Shown one piece after another: positions 5,723 through 9,955 of a DNA stretch of 9,955 nucleotides. Origin of the DNA: an uncultured Bacilli bacterium (GTDB taxonomy: Bacteria; Bacillota_I; Bacilli_A; RF39; UBA660); assembly GCA_934162555.1 (NCBI GenBank), contig CAKPJE010000031.1, positions 1 to 9,955 on the forward strand, given 5' to 3'. Every line of letters begins with the position of its first letter. Within the stretch, counting starts at the first letter, position 1. Below the pieces are notes generated by a model that did not search any database, was not told the DNA's origin, and saw only the letters and a program-made list of their open reading frames with translations. The position numbers and the translations under genes are program-made.

Positions 5723-7268
5723 GACATTGTTGACCAAGTGCTATACATATTTCATTTATATCATGTATATCTTCAGATAAATAAACTAATTGTTCATCAG
5801 TTGCAATAGCTTTACCATCAACTGGATGCATTGAACCAATATGAGCAAAGAAATTACCACCACTAGTTAAATTAATACCTGTCAAAGCACCAACTGATGC
5901 TTGATCTAATCCATAATATTGTACATCATCAACAATTTGTTTTTTATAATTAGCAAATAAAGCAGTGTATAAATTTGTATCTTTCTTACCTGAATTAATA
6001 TAATCAGTTAAACTTTCATCGAATAAATTAGCAATTTGTCTATCATTTTCATTAACAAATAATTTTGAAACATTAATTACTTCACTATAATCAATTGCAC
6101 GATTTTCTGCTAAACCTTTAATATATAAATTATCATTATATGTAGCAATAAGACTCAATATACTAAAATCATAATTAAGTGTTGTATCAATATCTTCCGA
6201 AATTAAACCATTTGCTATTAAATTATTTTTAGTTTCTTCACTAATATATGATATATTTTGAACATATATTGGAGCATATAATTCATTAATATTTACATCT
6301 AATCCAAATGATTTTAAATATTCTGAAGCATTATATGCAAGTACACAAAATTCTTCATAAGATAAGTCCATTTTTGCATCTTTAATACTTGCAAATCCTC
6401 TTTTAATTGTTTGACTATTAGTACTAACAGGTGCAACAACATCTTTAAATACAACTTCTACTGATTGTTTATCTGCTAAATCAGCTTTAAGTGCTACTTC
6501 AACATTACCAAGTTCATGTATATGTTCTGATAAAATTCTTAAATCTTGTTCACTAGCAACAATAGAATTACCTACATCATGCATATCTGATATTTGTGAA
6601 TAAAAATTTGCACCACTAGTTAAATTTACAATCTTTTCAAATCCAATTGAAGCTTGCTCCATTTTATAATTAGTACTTGTTGGTATTTTAACATAACCAT
6701 TAAATAAGTCAGTATAAATATCACAACTAATTTTACCATTATCTATAAAATCAGCTAATCTTGTATCAAATATATCAGCGATATATTTATCTCTATTACT
6801 TATTGAAAGTTCAGAAACTTTGATTATAGAATCTCTATTAACATTAGTTTTATTATTTAATGCCTCAGTATAAACATTACCATTATATGTTGATATAATA
6901 GAACAAATTGATAAAGCATTATTTAAAACAACATTATAATCTTTTTCAACAAATCCATTACTTATTAATTTTACCTTAACATCTTCACTTAGAAAAGCAT
7001 AGTTTGCAACATAAAGTACATCATACATTTCTTGAATAGAAACATCTAATCCAAATGATTTTAAATATGCTTGGGTATTATATGCAAGTATACAAAACTC
7101 TTCATAAGATAAATTTTTTTGAACACTTGCTTCACATAGTGCTACGATTTCTTCCGGAGTTAAAGCTTCATTTAATCCTTCTGCTTTAACATTTTTAGGA
7201 GAACCAACTAAAGTGATTCCTCCCGCTAAAAGTAAAGCAATTACTCTGTTTTTATTAAATTTCTTCAT
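5709..7268 (-). CDS. Secreted protein of two ~210-residue repeats, unknown function (519 aa)
   Basis: I do not recognise a named family. The N-terminus is a clear signal peptide: basic MKKFNKNR, hydrophobic VIALLLAGGITLVG, and a likely signal peptidase I site after NVKA (residue 29). There is no later membrane segment and no sorting motif, so it is probably exported and released or held by other contacts. The mature protein is two homologous units, residues about 53-260 and 302-511, offset by 249 residues and joined by a linker containing KRGFASIKDAKMD. Shared blocks include LSYEEFC, YLKSFGLDV, QAS(I/V)G, NLTSG followed by NF, a Met-His pair and an Ile-His-(Glu/Asp) triplet. The SD AAGGGGGAT at 7273-7281 overlaps the stop codon of the Cys-rich gene 11 bases upstream, so the two are one operon and probably act together outside the membrane. 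Duplication is certain; function is not known. Confidence 0.85.
   Translation of the reverse strand: MKKFNKNRVIALLLAGGITLVGSPKNVKAEGLNEALTPEEIVALCEASVQKNLSYEEFCILAYNTQAYLKSFGLDVSIQEMYDVLYVANYAFLSEDVKVKLISNGFVEKDYNVVLNNALSICSIISTYNGNVYTEALNNKTNVNRDSIIKVSELSISNRDKYIADIFDTRLADFIDNGKISCDIYTDLFNGYVKIPTSTNYKMEQASIGFEKIVNLTSGANFYSQISDMHDVGNSIVASEQDLRILSEHIHELGNVEVALKADLADKQSVEVVFKDVVAPVSTNSQTIKRGFASIKDAKMDLSYEEFCVLAYNASEYLKSFGLDVNINELYAPIYVQNISYISEETKNNLIANGLISEDIDTTLNYDFSILSLIATYNDNLYIKGLAENRAIDYSEVINVSKLFVNENDRQIANLFDESLTDYINSGKKDTNLYTALFANYKKQIVDDVQYYGLDQASVGALTGINLTSGGNFFAHIGSMHPVDGKAIATDEQLVYLSEDIHDINEICIALGQQCQKIK
6295..6365 (-). repeat. Internal coding repeat, copy in second protein unit
   Basis: This stretch matches 7042-7112 at a fixed offset of 747 bases (249 codons). 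The first 26 bases (6295-6320) are identical in both copies, and most of the rest from 6331 onward also matches. It encodes the LSYEEFC to YLKSFGLDV block of the second repeat unit. The DNA-level identity exceeds the protein similarity seen elsewhere between the units. Confidence 0.75.
7042..7112 (-). repeat. Internal coding repeat, copy in first protein unit
   Basis: This is the partner of 6295-6365. It encodes the LSYEEFC to YLKSFGLDV block of the first repeat unit and shares 26 identical bases with it at 7042-7067. The rest of the two units has diverged at the DNA level. Confidence 0.75.
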
Positions 7269-7279
7269 ATAAATCCCCC

Positions 7280-8905
7280 TTATTTAGAACAATTTTTTCT
7301 AGTTTTACCAGTCAACTTATAACCAGCATCAAGTAGTTTTTTATCTTCTTTAGAAGTACTCCATTTATAAGAAATACTTTCTTTGATATATTGTCTAGTT
7401 GAATATCTATAATAAGTTACTTGTTTTAAAGTATATTTAGTGCTTTCTGGAGATTCTTTTGTAATTACACATTTATTATCTTTCAAAGTACCCTCTTTAC
7501 AGCTATATGTAATTTTAACATCTTTTACATCTTCACTATTAGAACTTATAACACACTTATTACCAGATAATTTACCTTCACTACATTTATAACCAACTTC
7601 AGGATTAATTATATCAGTAGTATTTTCTGTTATAACACAAACATTACCATTTCTTGTACCAGCAGGACAATAGTAATTTTCTTCCCTATTTGCATAATCT
7701 TCAATTATACAACTTGAGCCAGATAATCTACCATTAGCACAACTATATGTAGTTTTTTTAGTTGGATCAGCAGTATATGTACAAGTTTCCTTTTGAACTA
7801 CTCTACATCCATTAGTACAATCTTTTTCATATGTAATTGAACAATTAGCACCACCAGATGCACCTATTCTTGTAACAGTTCTTTGACAAGTTCCAGATGA
7901 ATAAGAGTATCCACTTGGACAAGTATATCTTGTTGAACTACTAGCAGAAACCGTAGTTTGTCTATAACAACCATTACCTGTATCACTATATCCCCCAGGG
8001 CAAGTATAATTTACACTTACTGGTACAGTCTTAGTAGAAGTTCCAGCATTATTATTAACACACTTATTATTACTATTTAAAGTATAACCATCTTTACAAG
8101 AATAACTAATTTCAGCATCTTTAGTAATAGTCTTCGTATCTTTTTTAACACAAGCAGTTTGATTACTATTTAACTCATAATCATCTGGACAAGACTTATT
8201 TAACTCAGCATCAATAGTTGTTTCAGAAGTACTTGTTTTTATACAATCAGTTTGTTCACTATTTAATTTATAACCACTTGGACACATTTTTGAAGTGATT
8301 GTTTTAGTTTCAACTTTCGTAGTACTACCAGCTACTCTTTTTGTAGTTGACCAACTACTCCAGTTACTCCAATTTGTCCAATAGCCATTTATTTTTTTAG
8401 AATATTCATATTCTAATGTACATTTTTGTGTATTACAATTATTTTCACAGAATGGATTACATCCAACATTTCTAATAATGTAATCACTTGTACTACCACA
8501 AGTTAATTCAACTTTTATAGCATAACCATTCAAAGTTTTTGTAATTGTAGCTTTAGATGATTCATCACATTTGTTACCGTTTTTATCTCTTGGCATAACA
8601 ATAACATGTTTTTCAACTAATTCTCCTAATGTTACGCTAACAGTTTCATCTTCACCTGGTAAATTAACATCATAACCAAAGTAAGACTTAGCACCTTCTA
8701 ACATATTATTAATGTTATCAACAAATGTTTGATCTTCAATAATAACTTCTCTTTCTTCAATAAAAGAGTTGCCATCCTTATTAAAATAATTTTCTTTCAT
8801 CCAATCTTTTGTTGGAAATAGCCAAATCATTAATATTACAAATAAAATAATAAATATTAATTGGACTAAAAAATCAATAAATGTTCTTTTTCTCTGTTCG
8901 TTCAT
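7280..8905 (-). CDS. Membrane-anchored Cys-rich repeat surface protein, unknown function (541 aa)
   Basis: The product starts MNEQRKRTFIDFLVQ with one membrane segment at residues about 12-30 after a basic N-terminus, predicting a type II protein with the rest outside. Residues 31-165 form a domain with TLGELVEKHVIVMP and paired Cys (C113, C136), reminiscent of pilin-like head domains of related gut bacteria (inference). A tryptophan ladder follows (W176, W179, W182, W185). Then come nine Cys-pair modules: 208/221, 239/252, 270/282, 302/313, 329/340, 389/399, 413/423, 441/451 and 469/479, each roughly C-x-x-G-...-C-[VI]. A divergent insert with four Cys (355, 363, 367, 375) interrupts them. 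The tail has YYRYSTRQYIKES and YKWS. The start ATG 8903-8905 has SD GAGGGGGA at 8911-8918; an in-frame ATG at 8939-8941 lies upstream of the predicted transcript start. It is the first gene of an operon with the repeat protein. An adhesin or recognition role is plausible only. Confidence 0.82.
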   Translation of the reverse strand: MNEQRKRTFIDFLVQLIFIILFVILMIWLFPTKDWMKENYFNKDGNSFIEEREVIIEDQTFVDNINNMLEGAKSYFGYDVNLPGEDETVSVTLGELVEKHVIVMPRDKNGNKCDESSKATITKTLNGYAIKVELTCGSTSDYIIRNVGCNPFCENNCNTQKCTLEYEYSKKINGYWTNWSNWSSWSTTKRVAGSTTKVETKTITSKMCPSGYKLNSEQTDCIKTSTSETTIDAELNKSCPDDYELNSNQTACVKKDTKTITKDAEISYSCKDGYTLNSNNKCVNNNAGTSTKTVPVSVNYTCPGGYSDTGNGCYRQTTVSASSSTRYTCPSGYSYSSGTCQRTVTRIGASGGANCSITYEKDCTNGCRVVQKETCTYTADPTKKTTYSCANGRLSGSSCIIEDYANREENYYCPAGTRNGNVCVITENTTDIINPEVGYKCSEGKLSGNKCVISSNSEDVKDVKITYSCKEGTLKDNKCVITKESPESTKYTLKQVTYYRYSTRQYIKESISYKWSTSKEDKKLLDAGYKLTGKTRKNCSK

Positions 8906-8910
8906 AATAA

Positions 8911-8918
8911 TCCCCCTC
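8911..8918 (-). promoter_or_regulatory. G-rich SD site that fixes the start of the Cys-rich surface protein
   Basis: On the minus strand this reads GAGGGGGA, five bases before ATG 8903-8905. The next gene in the operon has a very similar site (AAGGGGGAT at 7273-7281). Both differ from the GGAGG-type sites of the other genes here. Confidence 0.65.
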
Positions 8919-8931
8919 ACAATACGACCAT

Positions 8932-8961
8932 ATTTTAACATAATATATACTACTTTGTCAA
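8932..8961 (-). promoter_or_regulatory. Promoter for the surface-protein operon
   Basis: The minus strand has a perfect TTGACA at 8956-8961, an 18-bp spacer and TAAAAT at 8932-8937. Transcription would begin near 8925, giving a leader of about 20 nt before ATG 8903-8905. The promoter fills the short gap after the Smr gene stop codon. No terminator is visible after that gene, so some read-through from upstream is also possible. Confidence 0.7.
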
Positions 8962-8962
8962 A

Positions 8963-9241
8963 TTAATTAAAGTTTTTTTTATTTAATTGTACTACCATAC
9001 ATCCATCGTTTGTATACCATATTTTAAAATCTTTAACATATTTATTTTTTCTTAACGCTTTTAAACAAGCATCTCTTATAATACCACTACCTTTGCCATG
9101 AATTATAACTATAAATTCATTTTGCATTTTTAAATTGTCTTTTATAAATTGGTTAATTTCTATAATAGCAAAATCACGAGTAAATCCATGAAGATCTAAA
9201 GTTGGTAAATGGTCTATAAATACAATATTATCAATATTCAT
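8963..9241 (-). CDS. Stand-alone Smr-domain protein (92 aa)
   Basis: The Smr domain is best known as the C-terminal nuclease-like domain of MutS2, and stand-alone versions act on DNA or RNA; some are endonucleases linked to ribosome rescue or recombination. This product is almost only the domain. The first signature LDLHG is at residues 15-19, and HGKGSGIIR at 48-56 corresponds to the usual HGKGTGxLR. A C-terminal strand WYTNDGCMVVQL follows. There is no signal peptide or membrane segment, so it is cytoplasmic. The start ATG 9239-9241 has the SD GGGAGAGG at 9248-9255. It lies between a Tam41-like gene 93 bases upstream and the surface operon 57 bases downstream, all on the same strand. It has no MutS2 ATPase part, and I see no evidence of truncation. 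Whether it is catalytic cannot be told from sequence. Confidence 0.88.
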   Translation of the reverse strand: MNIDNIVFIDHLPTLDLHGFTRDFAIIEINQFIKDNLKMQNEFIVIIHGKGSGIIRDACLKALRKNKYVKDFKIWYTNDGCMVVQLNKKNFN

Positions 9242-9302
9242 TCAAAACCTCTCCCATAGTCATTTGAACTTTTTAATAAATAGTAAGAAAATCATTAATA
9301 GC

Positions 9303-9323
9303 ATGTTACATCATATGTTACAT
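9303..9323. repeat. Tandem 9-bp palindromes upstream of the Smr gene
   Basis: ATGTTACAT occurs twice, at 9303-9311 and 9315-9323, exactly 12 bp apart. Each copy is itself an inverted repeat (ATGT-T-ACAT). They lie in the 93-base gap between the Tam41-like stop and the Smr gene start. A tandem regulator-binding site is possible, but no convincing promoter is seen beside it, and the gap is too AT-rich to exclude chance. Confidence 0.4.
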
Positions 9324-9334
9324 TTATAATAATT

Positions 9335-9955
9335 TTACTTAATTTTCTTTAAAATTTTTGCAAAACCATATTTAATTGATTTTACAACGCCATTTGTTTT
9401 TATACCTTTTAATGTTTGGTTAAAACTTTCTTTTTTATTTAAATTATATAGATAATTCAAAATATCTTCTCTTGTTTTTTTTACTTTTTTTAAAGAGTCC
9501 GGCAAATCATCTAAATTTATATCATATTCAATATTATCATTATTCTTGCTATACAAATCATCAAAATCATACATTTCATCAAATTTATCATATGATGCTC
9601 CAACTATATTACTTACTTTATTTGGATTCTCAGCAATTTTCATTCTTGTATCACCAGTATATGATAAACTACATATTGTCAAATATAAATTTTTTAATTT
9701 TTTTTCATCCAAACACAAAAGACCTATTTTACAAGCATTTCTTCTATTTTTTATAATTAAATCATCTATTTCTTGATTGCTTTTTAAAACTAATATTGGC
9801 TTTTGAAATCTACCAGCAACATAAAAACTATCCCAGGTACTTAAATGTTTTATAAAATCTTTATACTCGATAACTCCATATTTAAATAAATGGTTTTTAT
9901 ATTCAATATTACTTTGATATGTTATACCAGTTAAACCTTTAATTTCTTTTAAACT
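9335..9955 (-). CDS. Tam41/Mmp37-like CDP-diacylglycerol synthase, C-terminal part (start beyond window edge)
   Basis: Tam41 makes CDP-diacylglycerol from phosphatidic acid and CTP; it is the mitochondrial enzyme of cardiolipin synthesis and has relatives in some Firmicutes. The frame is open from the right edge to the stop at 9335-9337, giving the last 206 residues. Matching blocks, numbered from the edge, are FKYGVI (24-29), WDSFYVAGRFQKPILVL (41-57), NRRNACKIGLLCL (70-82) and LSYTGDTRMKIAENPNKV (97-114), followed by a tail with LKGIKTNGVVKSIKYGFAKI. Tam41 has the corresponding W-x-x-(L/F)-Y-(I/V)-AGR-x-QKP, LSY-x-GD-x-RM and KGI-x-T-x-G signatures. The TTG at 9716-9718 is codon 80 of the fragment, an internal Leu with no SD, and not a start. 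The missing N-terminus should hold the nucleotidyltransferase G-x-G-S motif. No frameshift is seen. The enzyme would act at the membrane surface and feed phosphatidylglycerol or cardiolipin synthesis. Confidence 0.88.
   Translation of the reverse strand, partial: SLKEIKGLTGITYQSNIEYKNHLFKYGVIEYKDFIKHLSTWDSFYVAGRFQKPILVLKSNQEIDDLIIKNRRNACKIGLLCLDEKKLKNLYLTICSLSYTGDTRMKIAENPNKVSNIVGASYDKFDEMYDFDDLYSKNNDNIEYDINLDDLPDSLKKVKKTREDILNYLYNLNKKESFNQTLKGIKTNGVVKSIKYGFAKILKKIK

Noticed and set aside
7460..8285. CRISPR-like or DNA tandem repeat array
   Set aside because: The periodicity is at protein level (Cys modules) with variable unit length and no conserved DNA repeat-spacer structure.
8345..8385. 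A true thrombospondin type 1 domain
   Set aside because: The Trp ladder is present but the usual TSP1 Cys pattern and CSVTCG-like motif are not visible, so only a resemblance is claimed.
8939..8941. ATG as the start of the Cys-rich surface protein (12 extra residues)
   Set aside because: It overlaps the promoter spacer upstream of the expected transcript start and lacks an SD; ATG 8903-8905 has GAGGGGGA at the right distance.
9716..9718. TTG as the start of a separate 127-residue protein
   Set aside because: The same frame stays open to the window edge and encodes conserved Tam41 blocks upstream of this codon; there is no SD before it.

Overview
The window is very AT-rich, gene-dense bacterial DNA with strong Shine-Dalgarno (SD) sites. 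TGA serves as a real stop codon (at 5685-5687) and tryptophan is read from TGG, so the code is the standard bacterial one and not the Mycoplasma code. The gene types (short-form RNase HII, single-chain ABC transporter/permease, ~400-residue CofE-like protein, bacterial Tam41-like protein, Cys-rich surface protein) suggest an uncultured, probably host-associated low-GC Firmicute or relative of the Mollicutes. That placement is an inference from composition and gene content.

Layout. The left edge (1-751, minus) is the first ~250 codons of recA, with its own extended -10 promoter and a palindromic candidate operator in its leader. Upstream of recA, a tightly packed minus-strand run reads from 4390 down to 857: an ABC transporter ATPase/permease fusion, a small membrane protein, RNase HII (rnhB) and an 85-residue charged protein. 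The last three genes overlap, and the run ends in an AT-rich hairpin at the last stop codon. The only plus-strand gene (4494-5687) is a coenzyme F420:L-glutamate ligase-like protein. It diverges from the ABC gene through two back-to-back consensus promoters and ends at a bidirectional terminator.

From 5709 to 8905 (minus) lies a two-gene secreted/surface module with its own predicted promoter. The first gene is a membrane-anchored protein with a tryptophan ladder and nine Cys-pair modules. The second is a signal-peptide protein made of two ~210-residue repeats. I recognise no named function for either. Upstream are a stand-alone Smr-domain protein (8963-9241) and, running off the right edge (9335-9955), the C-terminal 206 residues of a Tam41/Mmp37-like CDP-diacylglycerol synthase. 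An apparent shorter reading frame beginning at TTG 9718 is only part of that gene.

Working together: recA and rnhB are housekeeping DNA-maintenance genes. Tam41 would feed phospholipid synthesis. The ABC fusion, the Cys-rich protein and the repeat protein act at or outside the membrane. No RNA genes, insertion sequences, CRISPR arrays or gene-free stretches above 300 bases were seen; the longest gaps are about 100 bases. The most interesting parts are the surface pair, the bacterial Tam41 homologue and the CofE-like gene with no other F420 gene nearby.
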